Source of the DNA: Iris pallida
Taxonomy: Eukaryota; Streptophyta; Magnoliopsida; Asparagales; Iridaceae
NCBI GenBank assembly: GCA_029216955.1
Contig: JANAVB010005597.1
Coordinates: forward strand, 46,423,480 to 46,487,479
Length of the DNA stretch: 64,000 nucleotides
Direction of reading: 5' to 3'
The notes below the pieces were generated by a model. That model did not search any database, had not been told where the DNA came from, and saw nothing but the letters and a program-made list of their open reading frames with translations. Positions within the stretch are counted from its first letter, which is position 1, and every line of letters begins with the position of its first letter. This document shows, piece after piece, positions 1 to 11,219 of this stretch. The position numbers were made by a program, and so were the translations under genes.

Positions 1-2001
1 ATGTCTTCCTGTCTTGTCTTTATGTTATATTCACTGTCTTGAGCATTCACCCTTACATGTTTACACACCACACATGCTTCCCTCTTCTCCACTGTTGTGT
101 TCCTGCACTATTACTAGTCACTGTTACACACACACACACACAAACCTTCTCCTTATTCACTGATTTTACTGCCTGCGAACACAGTACACACACACACTAT
201 TTTGGTTTTCTTTCACTGTTATGTAATTCCTGCACTTGTTACCTGTCCACACATAGCTACACCTATACACACACAATTCATGTTTCACACACACACAAGC
301 ACTCTCTCTCTCTCTCTCATTCTCTATATTTCTAAGTCCTTACATGTATAAGGCTATGGTTGTTTGTAGGCATATACAATAATATATGTGTAAATTGTAT
401 GAGTATATATCTATACTTCTATGTTAGCTAATGTTGTAGGAATTATATCTAGCCTAGATATATGTGATATAAATTATATGGTGTTTAAATCAATGGGTGT
501 AATGGTAAGGTTATAGACTTGCTAAGATATTCTAGAATTTTGCTACTAGCTATATTGTGATATAGCTAGTATAGGCTTGCCTAGCCTTGTTAGGATTGTG
601 TTAGTTAGTGTAGATTAAAATAGCCTAGTTTAGACTTAATTAGACTTGGTTGACCTAGTTTGACTTCTAGGGTTGACCAGAGTTGACCAAGAGTTGACTT
701 TGGCCTAGATTGACCTAGAATCATGTAGAATGCATAGTAGGACTCCATTTTACTATTCTGGACTTGTTGTGACTTGTGCTGTTCTGATTAGGAGCCATAC
801 ACCACTCCTTGGACAGTACGTATCATATTGGACACTCAGATACAGGCGAGTATATTCTCTGATCATTTCATATATTGCTTAGAATTATTTCCTGCAGTAG
901 ATTACTTTACTTGTACTGTCATGTCGGTCACACGGATTGGTACTATATGGATCCTTTCTTGAGATGTTATCCTTAGGGAGCATCGGGTACTACGTGTTCT
1001 GTGCGTTTCACTTACATGGCGTATCACTATGCTTCTTGGTTCACTTGATTACTTGTGACATGTACCCTCATGATCACAGAGTCTCTTGAATCTTACACAG
1101 TTGGGTAACCCCCAGACTCCCCATTTATGGGACATCCATGTATCAACCTTCGGGGGCCGTGCATGGAATCATATAACATAACCTGGCTGGATCCTTGTGT
1201 ATTGATTGGGGGTACGGGGGAGTAGAAGTGGACATGTGAATAATACACCAGTAGTATCTTCAATGAATCATTTCGTAGTGTCTTCATTGAATCATCCCAG
1301 GCCATTTACATGTTCATGTTGTACTCTGACTCACTAGTCACTGCTAGTTCTCTATGTATAGTAGATATTTCTATTACAGTTCTCTCTCTGTTTTTATACC
1401 GCACTTCTTTCAGTACTTGTATCTTACCTTACTGCATGTTCATATTTTCTAACCTGTTATGATCTATTGAGATGTACTGTACTCGCTCCTGTCCTGACTG
1501 GACCTGTTGAAAATATTACAGAGGACGAGGAGGAGGCCTGCCTGGATACCTACTACGGGGCAGCCTTAGATGACACCTTTGAGCTGGACTCCCAGGAGGA
1601 CCCAGCTGTAGCTGAGGATATTCCCCCGACTGCCTAGTTTAGACTAGTTAGGCTTATCTTACTTTTGCAGTCTTGAGACATGTCTTAGTTAGACTTTATT
1701 TGAAGTTATGAGTTGTATATATTCTTTCATCTGAGACTTTGTACTGTTGGATATTGCTGGGATCATCTTAGACTGTTTTTATCTATTTTATTCCTTGATG
1801 TTCTATTTCATATCGTGCCATCTCTTCCTTAGTTGTGATTGAGTTTACTATTGTTATGTCACCCCCATTCGGGGAGTATAAACTGTTTAGAGATATATTG
1901 TTAGATGTTGTGACCTAGGACAGCGTTCTACCGCCGACACTGCGGCGTAGGCTGGACGTACCTACGTCTCGTGCCCTTACTCTAGGGTGCGGGTCGTGAC
2001 A
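1..2001 (+). repeat. 3' part of a giant (GL-family) LTR, plus orientation
   Basis: This stretch has no gene. It matches, in inverted orientation, the 5-kb LTRs at 22.5-27.4 and 29.1-34.2 kb: the block at 640-720 with repeated TTGACC/CCTAG words corresponds to 23800-23900. It ends at 2001 in the family's terminal motif GGGTGCGGGTCGTGACA, the same as the inner ends of the other copies. It holds (AC)n runs at 127-145 and 190-310. Short ORFs here are low-complexity and not believable. The beginning of the LTR lies outside the window, and the sequence after 2001 is CACTA sequence, so this is the downstream (3') LTR of an element inserted in a CACTA. Confidence 0.85.
1521..1637 (+). other. Acidic exon-like block inside the GL LTR
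   Basis: Directly after an acceptor-like ATATTACAG, an open stretch encodes about 38 residues very rich in Asp and Glu (EDEEEACLDTYYG near its start) and then meets TAG. The other GL LTRs have a related but different and broken block after a similar TTTTACAG (near 22790-22830 and 29530-29570, minus strand). It could be a leader exon of the retrotransposon RNA or chance. No function is recognised. Confidence 0.35.
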
Positions 2002-2397
2002 GCTCCGGGCCGGCAAAGAGGACCCGTTCCCATTTCGAATCTGCAGCCAGCGAGAAGTTGAAGAAGCTGGGCACGCTGAGCAACCCGTTATGCCTTGATG
2101 AGGACGATCCGGAAGACAATGCTGATTCAGTTTTGCCTTCCTTGGATGGTATTGATTCTGTAGAGCCGGGGGAAGTGGCTCCTCCTCGACAATGATGATA
2201 CGACAACCTATCACTATATCTTATATAGTAGTAGATGACGTTTTAGTATTACATTATGTGAGTTCATCTTGATTCTATTACATTCTTCAGATACTACATT
2301 CGATAAGAACATATACTACACCATATGTACATAAGATAGATGATTCACACTAATGTATGCTAGAATGAATTTTGGGTTGTGTTCTGAGCCATCCGTT

Positions 2398-3150
2398 CTG
2401 ATCAAGCATCTTCCTTCTCCTCTCCTCCACCATGGCTCTGAACCCATCTGCTCCTCCCTACTTCCATTCTTCTTATTTGACTCTCTCAGCCGCATATGAT
2501 ATCCAGCTCAAGTGTAGAGTCGGGGGAGAAGAAGTGGACAGGAAGAAGAGGGGGAAGCAGCACAGCCTGCGGCATGACCCGGAGGAAGTACATATGTTTT
2601 TTTCAAATCCGTAGGAGAACTATATATATCTTTTAACAATATGTCATCTTGTCAAAGACCCTTAATGTGACAACCATGTTACCGCGGTGTCGGAAGACTA
2701 ACATGTCATAATTTTCTAAGCCGTGTGTTTTGACATAATCCTCCCAACTCTTTCCTCTTATGTAGTAATCTTGCATTATTACATAGAACTGAAATCCGGT
2801 TGGAGAATTATGTCAAAACATACGGCTTAGAAAATTATGACATGTTAGTCTTTCGACACCGCGGTAACATGGATGTCACATTAAGGGTCTTTGACAAGGT
2901 GATATGTTGTGAAAAGATATATCCTTATAGTTCTCCTACGTATGTTGAAGAAAACCTCTGTACTTCCTTCGGGTCATGCCGCCGGCTGTGCTGCTTCCCC
3001 CTCCTCTTCATGTCCACTTCTTCTCCCCCGACTCTACACTTGAGCTAGATATCATATGTGGCTGAGAGAGTCAAATAAGAAGGGAAGTAGGGAGGAGCAG
3101 ATGGGTTCAGAGCCATGGTGGAGGAGAGGAGAAGGAAGATGCTTGATCAG
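2398..3150. repeat. Palindrome with about 350-bp arms in CACTA no. 1
   Basis: The left arm, 2398-2748, is repeated as reverse complement at 2799-3150, around a roughly 50-bp spacer. Both outer ends carry CTGATCAAGCATCTTCC or its complement, and both arms carry the CCATGG start-like segment (near 2430 and 3115). RNA across it would fold to a long hairpin. The right arm reads, on the plus strand, as part of a B3 domain. The same palindrome occurs in CACTA no. 2 at 20176-20906. Confidence 0.85.
2799..3048 (+). pseudogene. B3-domain (REM-like) gene fragment captured by CACTA
   Basis: The frame encodes ENYVKTYGLENYDMLVF, then RHRGNMDVTLRVFD and CCEK. This has the spacing of the second half of a plant B3 DNA-binding domain: aromatic-Val, Gly-Leu-x-x-x-Asp, LVF, a short Gly-Asn turn, a beta strand ending FD, then CEK. 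About 50 residues are present and the N-terminal half of the domain is absent. It lies inside one arm of a palindrome with the inverted copy at 2398-2748, so it cannot give a normal protein. It resembles gene-fragment capture by plant DNA transposons. Which host gene donated it cannot be told from the sequence alone. Confidence 0.65.
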
Positions 3151-3870
3151 AACTTGAGGTGGAAAAGCTGTGATGTTGATAGCGTGAGAGAGGGAGAGGG
3201 TGGAAAAGTTCTTCTCCCCCGACTCTACACTTCAGGTGGATATCATATTTTGGTTTCTGTATTTTGGCTCCAGCTCCATTTGCATTAATCTATGGTACGA
3301 CATCGTGATCAGGACATAGTCCCTGCAGCCATTCGACTGGCGAGGCAGAAACTATGTAGCCGTAGATAAAGTTGATTGTCCTCCGACCCTCATCCCTCGG
3401 CAATGATGATACGACAACCTATCACTATATCTTATATATATAGTAGTAGATGATGTCTTAGTATTACATTATGCGAGTTCATCTTGATTCTGTTACATTC
3501 TTCAGATACTACATACGATAAGAACATATACTACACCATATGTACAGAACATAGATGATTCACACTAATGTATATGCTAGAATGAATTTTAGGTTGTGTT
3601 CTGAGCCATTCGTTCCCATACTTGGCAATTAAGTTGTGGACCATTATGTTTGACATTGTTGTTACAAATTTTCATATATCTGTGTTGATTGATGAGATTG
3701 TGTTTCAAACATGTTCGTGATTGTGTGTATCTGTGTTGTTTGATACTGTGTTCGTGATACACACCGTTGTTGCTGTAACAAATGGTGTGGGGGATGCTGC
3801 AAATGCTGCAGGGGATGCTGCAAATGCTGCAGGGAATACTGCAAATGCTGTATTTTTTTATTTTTTTAAT
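3150..3870. other. Non-coding CACTA interior
   Basis: Between the palindrome and the terminal repeats lie a segment matching 21340-21600 of CACTA no. 2, a single unit of the TTTTGGTTTCTGTATTTT repeat (3247-3270), the second 215-bp module, and an 18-bp tandem repeat around GATGCTGCAAATGCTGCAG. No believable coding region is seen. Confidence 0.75.
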
Positions 3871-4308
3871 ATTAGCGACGTTCAGCGACGATTACCGACG
3901 TTCAGCAACAAAAAAAACGTCGCTATCAACGTCGCTAACTGTGAGGAATATCGTCGCTGATCGTCACTAAACGTCGGTACTGTAGCGACGTAGAAAAAGT
4001 CGCAGAACGTCGCCATATGGCTCTCAAGCCAGGTCAGTATCGATGCATGTCAAGTCGCTTAACGTCACTAGTACACGTCGGTAAATGATGACGCTTTACG
4101 TCGCCAGCAGTCGCTGAATTAGCGACATAGCAGCGTCGCTAAAGCTCGTCGCAATAGCGACGTATTGCGACGTTATCTTGTTTAGCGACTAGGTTAATCG
4201 CGACTACGTGCATACGTCGCTAAATACGTCGCTAATAGGAATTAGCGACATATTTTCCCTATTTAACGACGCATTGAGACGTCGCTGATTTGACAGATTT
4301 TAGTAGTG
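3870..4308. repeat. CACTA right subterminal repeat array
   Basis: Dozens of AGCGACG and CGTCGCT words in both orientations fill the last 440 bp before the terminus. In the CACTA (En/Spm) superfamily such subterminal repeats are the binding sites of the accessory transposition protein. The array is nearly the same as 22055-22498. Confidence 0.9.
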
Positions 4309-4406
4309 ATAATATGCTCTATCAAAGTCTGTGTCACAGCCGATGTGGGACTAAACATTTGTGAGAAGCTTAGTTTATGAATGAAACAAGAGAAACAACA
4401 CCAACA
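4309..4406 (-). repeat. Copia B 3' LTR remnant
   Basis: This remnant matches 11897-11992 and shares the phrase CCGATGTGGGACTAAA, a motif common in U3 of plant copia LTRs. It ends at 4406 in CCAACA (LTR start TGTTGG on the minus strand). The next internal bases, read on the minus strand, form a purine tract GGCGGGGGAT, the expected polypurine tract. The rest of the LTR was separated by CACTA no. 1, whose TSD is probably ATA at 4309-4311. Confidence 0.75.
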
Positions 4407-5059
4407 ATCCCCCGCCAAAAACCAAGTTTCGAATAAGGAAAGAATATGAGTAGAAAGATCTGGGCAGATTTATACTATGCATAAATGAGATGGACTACAG
4501 CCTTGAATCTCACCTAGTGACTATTATCCTTATCTGAAGAAGAGCTTGATGGACTACGCCTTGAATCGGTCTTCTTGAAACAGACTCAAAAAATAGTACA
4601 CATAGTACACTAGAGGTACGTGGGTCTATCGGACGGCGCGTTTGATTGGCCATGTGCACTTTTTCATATTCATGGGAGTGGTCTAGGATCATCCTGTCAT
4701 ATAGTCGCGGCCTTCACGACCTCTTATATAGGTAAGTACTCAAGGGTTGATGATAGAAATCAACAATGCATATCATGCTTGGACTTATTAAGAGTTTAAA
4801 CTCATCCTAACCATATCACATCGGAACACTGTCACCATAGGGATGGGTATCCATGTACACATGTACAGCCTCTTGGGCATTTACTTTAAGAGAATTTAAT
4901 CTCAGGATTATTGTTCCATAATAGTCACCAAGTCCAGCTTGTTCCTACCCATTGAACCGGCTTCTTGGGATCTCCAGTCAGACTCGGTTGGGTTGTCACT
5001 GCTGGTGACTAACTTATGGGCTTAACCCCATCCCCCTCGATGATTCTAGGATTAATTTC

Positions 5060-5119
5060 CTAGACAAACTCTTCGTCAAGAGTAAACAAACTCTTCGTCA
5101 AGAGATCTGTCAGGTTCTT
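5060..5119 (-). pseudogene. Remnant of copia B pol C-terminus
   Basis: A 20-residue open stretch ends in TAG and starts KNLTDLLTKSL, resembling the conserved tail of copia RNase H. The 15-bp phrase encoding TLDEEFV-like residues is duplicated in tandem (CAAACTCTTCGTCAAGAG occurs twice). An in-frame stop lies immediately upstream. The identification is weak and rests on one short motif in the right place and orientation. Confidence 0.4.
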
Positions 5120-5411
5120 TTATGACTTTTATAGTCGAGAACCATATTTTTGTCTTAGGTTTTTTAATGTCTTGAAATGCAGCTGCATGTACATGTTCAT
5201 CTTATAATTCATAAGATCATGCTTTAGCAGTTTTTTAGCATAATTTATAAAAATGACATGTACAGAAATATGTAGATCATGATATGCATAATAAGATGCT
5301 TGATCTATTCAATTTCAATACTTCATGAAGTCATAACAAGAGTAAAATTTGGGCATGGATTTATTTGATGTATACATAGTAAGATATCTGAGCTATTCAG
5401 CTTCAGCACAA

Positions 5412-5932
5412 TGTAATGGCCCAAATGTTGCACCCCGTCCGAGGCCCAGTTGCATAACCTGTTTGCGGACCAAGGTTATGCGGGAAGCTTCCAGAACATT
5501 CTAGAAGATGGTGGAAGGCTCTAAAAGATTGTGGATCTCTCCGGAAGGCCCAAGATCATTCTAGGAGGCCCAAGAAGCTTCTGGAAGGCCCTTGAAGTTT
5601 TCCTTTATGTCGCTAGGGAATAAACTTGGAATATGCCATTCCAGTTATGGTAGATTGTAATAATCCTTGGAATATTCCTTCCAGGACTTTCCTTGTATTG
5701 CTCTCTGAGCACTTATAAAAGGGGGAGGCTCTCATTTATTCCTCACCACCTAAAATTGTAAGCATTCTCCAAGTCAATAAAGATATTCTTACAAGTCCCA
5801 TCTTTGCTCCACAATTCTAATTCTCTTAGCGATCTAGCTAAGTCGGGACGGAAAGGCTTGCACGAGTCTTTGAGGAGAAAGACAGTGCACCGCACGGGAC
5901 AAAGTGCTAGCAAAAACACTAAGTCCGTGACA
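5412..5932 (+). mobile_element. Solo LTR, 521 bp
   Basis: The unit begins TGTAATGGCCC and ends AAGTCCGTGACA, flanked on both sides by ACAA (5408-5411 and 5933-5936), which looks like a short TSD. It holds a TATA box (TATAAAAG at 5714), an AATAAA signal at 5776 and no coding region, as expected for a lone LTR left by recombination between two LTRs. The plus orientation follows from the TATA and AATAAA order. The start could instead be the TGTTGCACCCC at 5426, but then no TSD is seen. Confidence 0.6.
5714..5721 (+). promoter_or_regulatory. TATA box of the solo LTR
   Basis: TATAAAAG lies about 300 bp into the LTR and 55 bp upstream of an AATAAA at 5776-5781, the order expected in the U3-R region of a plant LTR. 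Confidence 0.55.
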
Positions 5933-7090
5933 ACAAGCTATGTTTTAAAAATACCATTTCAAATTCTTTCATACTCCTAGCTATGATTGTTTATCACATG
6001 GATCTATCAATTTATGAGTATCTAAGTAGTTCCATAGGTGAAACCTTACACTGGACTTTAGTGATCTTTAGTGTTTTATTTTCGAAGAAAATAATGACTC
6101 GAAAAAACACTTAAAATTCTATGAAAACAACTGTAGTCCATTTCTTTGGAAATTTTTGGTTTGACTAAGCCAGATATTTGGGTGACTCATAAATCATACT
6201 TTGTGTCATTAGAATCAAAACGTACGATTCCATTAATTGTTGATATAAGCCCCCAGGATAGTGAGCCAAAATACATCTGAGTCTATCAACTCTTAAAGTA
6301 AGACACAGTAACTTTCAATCTTAGCTCTAAAGATTTATCTTTACTAGCCATGTTTACAAAATGACAGTCTAAAGTACTAGAATAATAGTTTAAGTGATTT
6401 TGCTAATCAACCTTAAAAATCTTTAGTTTATCAAGTATTAATTAATTTGGGTTAGTTGTAGGAGCCGGTTCCCAGCTAACAGGGGTCCATAGGGGGGCGA
6501 TTAAGTACCGTGTCGCTTAGGGCTATTTACGTCCGGTTGACAGAAGGACCCTTTCGACTTGTACCCAAAATAATCACAAATTTTAAAACTTTGATTTAAA
6601 GAAATTTACAATTTCACTAACTATATTCTTGTGAATAAATTGTTTAAATGAATCAAAAGAATTATAGCGTTACAAAATATAAGCAAAAACAAAGTTTGTT
6701 TAAATATTATGATAGAATAATATTGTGATTTCTTTCTGACTAGAAATTCTAATATTGTGACAATATGGTCAGCTAAGGTTCATGCAAACCGACCTAGAAA
6801 AAATATCATATAACATCACTTTAATACAGTAATGTACAATACCATAGTCATTTCAAATGATCAGGACTTATTAATAACAAAACAAAAGATATATTATTTT
6901 TATACATTATTTACAGATAGTATCATTATTCTCGCTCTAAACATCCATTAATATCATAAAGATAGAGAAAAGAACTTTGTTTTACGTACCTTCACCGTTA
7001 GTATGTTTGAGCCTTTCTTAACATGTCACAATCTCTAATGCTTCTAGCTTAGAAAGATAACATTACAAAAATTATGTTAAGAATAATGAG

Positions 7091-7092
7091 TA

Positions 7093-7163
<71 letters not shown>
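7091..7163. repeat. (ATT)n microsatellite
   Basis: About 24 uninterrupted TTA units. Confidence 0.97.
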
Positions 7164-7472
7164 CGTCACCGTTAAAAAGTGTTGCTCATTTTCAAAAATT
7201 AAAAAAAATATCCCTAAGGATTCTACCATCAAGAGAATAGAGGTTAGTTTGCATATTAACATGAAATATATACCTAAAAGTATGCACAACTTGTTCATTC
7301 TGACACAACAATATAATTTTGCACAACAATACAATTTTGCTAAGAATTTTAATAGTAAAATAATTCAACAAAATTTTCTTAGATCTAAAGCTCTCTTTAT
7401 CAACCTTGATCCATGTCAAAAATTTACCATCACGTTGGAAAATTAAAATGGTTCAATCATACAAGATTTTGA

Positions 7473-7476
<4 letters not shown>

Positions 7477-7528
<52 letters not shown>
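7477..7528. repeat. (TA)n microsatellite
   Basis: About 25 uninterrupted TA units. Confidence 0.97.
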
Positions 7529-7530
<2 letters not shown>

Positions 7531-7949
7531 GAATGACACCTAATTTGACATGGAACACTATGGTGTAACTTATGAATTTATATTAATACTAATTGCACCA
7601 TTCATTTATTGTGAATTTATAACCATAATAATTTCATGCACTTGATGCATATGTAAGATATCTCAAAATATATTTTACAAAAGTTAAAAGCAAATTTAAT
7701 TTAGAACAAGAGAAATTAGCATTACGTACATAATGCTAGGTGGAGAAACCTGAATGGGAACAAATTTTCTACATAAGAGAGAGATTAATATTTGACATTA
7801 CATAACTATTTCATGTCCCTTTTTTGTTAAAGGCTTTTGAGATGGGGTGTACTACTATGTTTCTACAATTTTTAGAATGAAACATACGACCGAGGCAGAG
7901 CATTCGGCTTCCCTCTAGTTCCGAGGAGCCTGAATGGGCTTCCAAAGAA

Positions 7950-8724
7950 GGGTCTGTTTGGATCGCCGCAGGTGAAAGGAAACTGGAATGAAACTATCAC
8001 TTTTGGTGAAAGTGGTAGCAGTTTTGTTGTTTGGTTTGCATTGCAACTGCAATGCAAGTGAAAGTTTTCTGACAGAATTGAGTTACTGTCCCCTTCTTTT
8101 TTTCCACGATCTTTTGCATCCCAAAAGTGCCGCAACTCCGTTGCAAGTGAGAAGAGAGAGAAATGGAAATGGGGGTTCTGTGAACCTCGATCGCGACCCA
8201 TCGCCGCCACCGTCGGCCTCCGTGCCTGAGATCGAGGTCAGCGGGATGAAGCCGACGTTGGAGGACGCCGACCGCCATGAAGGTCCGTCGACGATGCCGA
8301 CCGCCGTGAAGCTCCATCGACGATGAAGCCGCCGCCGAGCACCGCCGCCACGAAGGTCCGTCGACGACGCCGACCGCAATGAAGCTCCGTCGACGACGAC
8401 ACGTCGAACCCCTCATCCGACCGGATCTGAAATGGAGACAGAGGATGTGATCGTGGAAGCCGTGGAGGAGCTCCTCCGGGTCCCCTGCGGTGGAGGGAGC
8501 GATTGGCGAGAGATTGGTGGTGGTGGTGGTGGTGGAGTGAAGAAAAGAATGAGATGTGAAGAAGAGAATGAAGGAAGAATGATCTGGAGAGTAAATACTG
8601 GATAGAAGTCTCTGGAGAGAAATGCTCTCTCTAGAAAATGATAAATATTTTATTATGATATATAATTTATCATAAGTTATTTAATTATATTATGGAGAGT
8701 AGTTAAATTATAGTAATTAATTTT

Positions 8725-8782
<58 letters not shown>

Positions 8783-9120
8783 TAAAAATGGCGTTGCAAG
8801 TCCACTGTCAATATGGCGTTAAAAATGGCGTTGAAAATGATAAATATTTTATTATGATAAATATTTTATTATCATTAATTTTATCTCCAAAAATTTATTA
8901 TCATTAATAATTAATGTTTAGTAATTTTTATCACTTTCAATATCCACTCTCAACAGCCATCCAAACAACGAACTCATTTTTCTTCCACTTTCACCAGACA
9001 AAAAGTACTCCATCCAAACACATTTTGGAAAGTGTCACTTGTTGCAAGTCCACGGAAACTCAACTTGCTGCAAGTGTCACTTTCACACTTTTAAAGAGTT
9101 ACATCTATCCAAACAGCCCC
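7950..9120. mobile_element. TIR-type DNA element with GC-rich insert, about 1.17 kb
   Basis: The left end GGGTCTGTTTGGAT and the complement of the right end GGGGCTGTTTGGAT form short inverted termini of a kind common to plant hAT, Mutator and Harbinger non-autonomous elements. Near both ends CACTTTCA-type and TTGCAACTTGCA-type words recur in opposite orientation. The middle has a GC-rich block (8170-8420) with repeated CCGTCGACGA and GACCGCCATGAAG words, unlike its AT-rich surroundings and probably picked up from gene or promoter DNA. An (AAT)n run follows. No clear TSD was found, so the superfamily is uncertain. ORFs of 70-139 codons in the GC-rich part run in several overlapping frames and are not believable genes. 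Confidence 0.5.
8726..8782. repeat. (AAT)n microsatellite
   Basis: About 18 TAA units inside the TIR element. Confidence 0.95.
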
Positions 9121-11219
9121 TTATTGTAGCACCATGAAAGATGGTGATAGATCAGTCTTGTCTCAATTTGAAGTTCATGCTATTTATTCCAATATATAAG
9201 GCTGGACAAAATTGTTTCTCAAATAAATCAATTTCTAGAATTTGCTTTTCAATAAGATAAATTCACTTTCTTATTGAATAGTTTATATTCTATTTACAAA
9301 GGTTGCAAAATATTGATATCCTTAGAACCGTGAAAGAAATAACATATACGCTACTTTTAACTTAAACTTGGATCGACTGCACACTCGTGTGTGTCGAACA
9401 ATGGAATACGACAATTCATGAATCTCCCTCCATTACCCAACTATATTTGATGGCACACACATAATTTCAAGGATGGCAAGATAACAACTATTAATAATCC
9501 AGAACCCGTCACCCAACGCATGCCTATTGCTCCGAAGATGGTAATAATTTAAAAATGTCAAGAGCATATATGCAAGTAGGAGCATTGGGCTCAAGATGAT
9601 ACACCTTCATGGATAATTTTGTACTCGATAAGATTCGATTATAAATTGTTCTACAAAGGTCTTACTTGTAGAAATTTGGATTTATTTATATGACTAATCA
9701 CACAAAGAAATGTGTATATGTCAAATATTGATGACAAAGAAATTAATAAAGTCACTCAACATCCTTCATCCATAAATACAAAAATATAACGGTCGAAACT
9801 AAATTAATCGTCTTTCTAAAACTAACCTCTACTACTGTAAAATGCTAATATGTCAACGAATACATGAAAAGGAAAAAAAACGAATGGATATTAGATTTTA
9901 TGCATGAATGCGAGGGATGGATATATAAGACATGCTTGTTCCCCTATTCCAGTAGCTTCAACAAGCTCATATGCTTGTTAGAAGTTACAAAAGATAAGGC
10001 TAGGAGAAGAGTTTCTACCATATATATGTCCTATTTACAGGATAATGTGCTTATGTAGAACCTTCCTTTTAGAGAAGATACGTTACTTTATAATAGTTAG
10101 GCTCGTATGTGTTAACTCAAAGAATATGCGAAACCTTTTTCTCTATAAGGGAAATGAGAGATTGATGCGTCATTTGACGATTCTAAAGTTTCATTCATCA
10201 TTCGATATTTGTTCTATGGTTGAAACCAACCACATATTTTACTCCTAACTTTTACCATGAATTCTAAAACAAAATATAGAGATTTACATCTAGAGAATAA
10301 AACCAAGACTCTAATAGTAGGAAAAGGACGAAATTGCTTCTCAAATCCATAGTCATACACAGGTTCAAAATGAAATGAAAAGGAAAAAAAAAAACGACGA
10401 ATTATGCAATTTCTATAAGAGATAAATGAGATCTAGTACATTTGACTGAAATGTTCATGTAAGAGCTTAGTACATAGAGTTGAAAAACTAGACTCTACGC
10501 AAAGTTATAGAATAACTCCATCTGTCATGCGTTATATATACCAATTAAGGAAATCTTGTGCTAATCTCTAATGCCAACCTACAAGCATATCAACAGTGGA
10601 TGTTCTGTAATAGCGAAAATCTCAAACAAGAAATTCCAGATTACCAGAATATGGCTTTTAAGCAAGATATTTGATTGACAATGAAGAATAACATAAAATT
10701 TTAATATCTAAGAACGGCAATGAAAATGTACAAATAGTAATATGATAAATCTCATATGGTACTTTGTTCATTTCGTGTAGTACCTATCCTTAACAGCTCC
10801 TTAACCTCATAGTAATAGCAAAATCTCTGCTAGATGTGTGCTGCCATTGTGAATAAAAATAGTTTATGATCTAGTGGAGAGAAAAAATGTGGAAGTAATG
10901 TGATTCCTATACATATCACTAGTTATGGATCCATACACAATTTAATAATGAGATGTGATCCCCATCGGATGAACTACTGACAGTGGGACAACCATTTCGG
11001 ACATGCACGGTGAACAAATTCCTTAATGTGTTCAAGTGTCACACAAAAGGAAACAGCTACTACAAATTGCGAAATAACCTGCACATACGATATAAAGTAT
11101 GCAATGCATACATTTGTGTTGCTGAATTATGGACTGAACAAATTACAATAATGTATGGCCGGATTTCTGTAATAGATAGACATTAGGAAACTATAAAAAT
11201 GATAGATTAACTCTTAGAT
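9121..11219. other. AT-rich non-coding interval
   Basis: No recognisable gene or repeat. The ORFs are at most 67 codons and unrelated to any family I know. It is probably the decayed interior of copia B. Confidence 0.5.

Larger units (their letters stand above)
2002..4308 (+). mobile_element. CACTA element no. 1, right-hand part
   Basis: This is the same family and orientation as the complete CACTA at 16333-22498. It begins at 2002 immediately after a GL LTR end, in sequence equal to 20042 onward of the complete copy. It ends at 4308 with the inverted terminus whose complement is CACTACTAAAATCTGTCAAA. The right 440 bp are packed with AGCGACG/CGTCGCT words. Inside are two copies of a 215-bp module (2188-2400 and 3400-3610), a B3-bearing palindrome and an 18-bp GCTGCAAAT-type tandem repeat (3790-3850). 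No transposase is visible. The flank after 4308 is copia B LTR, so this CACTA jumped into that LTR; the left half is outside the window. Confidence 0.85.
5933..7949. other. AT-rich non-coding interval with microsatellites
   Basis: No reading frame here resembles a known protein. It holds an (ATT)n run at 7091-7163 and a (TA)n run at 7477-7528. The short ORFs near 7077-7446 translate these runs (poly-Ile) or AT-rich noise. Confidence 0.6.
4407..11219 (-). mobile_element. Copia B degraded interior
   Basis: The region is bounded by the two copia B LTR pieces. Only traces of coding sequence remain. At 5060-5119 on the minus strand a short frame reads KNLTDLLTKSL, like the end of copia RNase H (typically N-L-A-D-x-L-T-K), followed by a stop and then a roughly 650-bp 3' leader (4407-5059). 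Upstream of it the frame is full of stops. The rest is AT-rich and decayed, and it is interrupted by a solo LTR (5412-5932) and a TIR element (7950-9120). The element is dead. Confidence 0.5.

Noticed and set aside
39..335. 98-codon ORF at the left edge
   Set aside because: Translation of (AC)n microsatellites inside the GL LTR.
3870..4308. CRISPR-like appearance of regularly recurring AGCGACG words
   Set aside because: The words occur in both orientations with irregular spacing at a CACTA terminus; they are subterminal repeats.
7872..8416. Overlapping ORFs up to 139 codons in the TIR element
   Set aside because: GC-rich repeat gives open frames on both strands; no motif or consistent start.
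8170..8420. Possible host gene exon
   Set aside because: No continuous coding frame, splice structure or recognisable domain; treated as captured GC-rich DNA.
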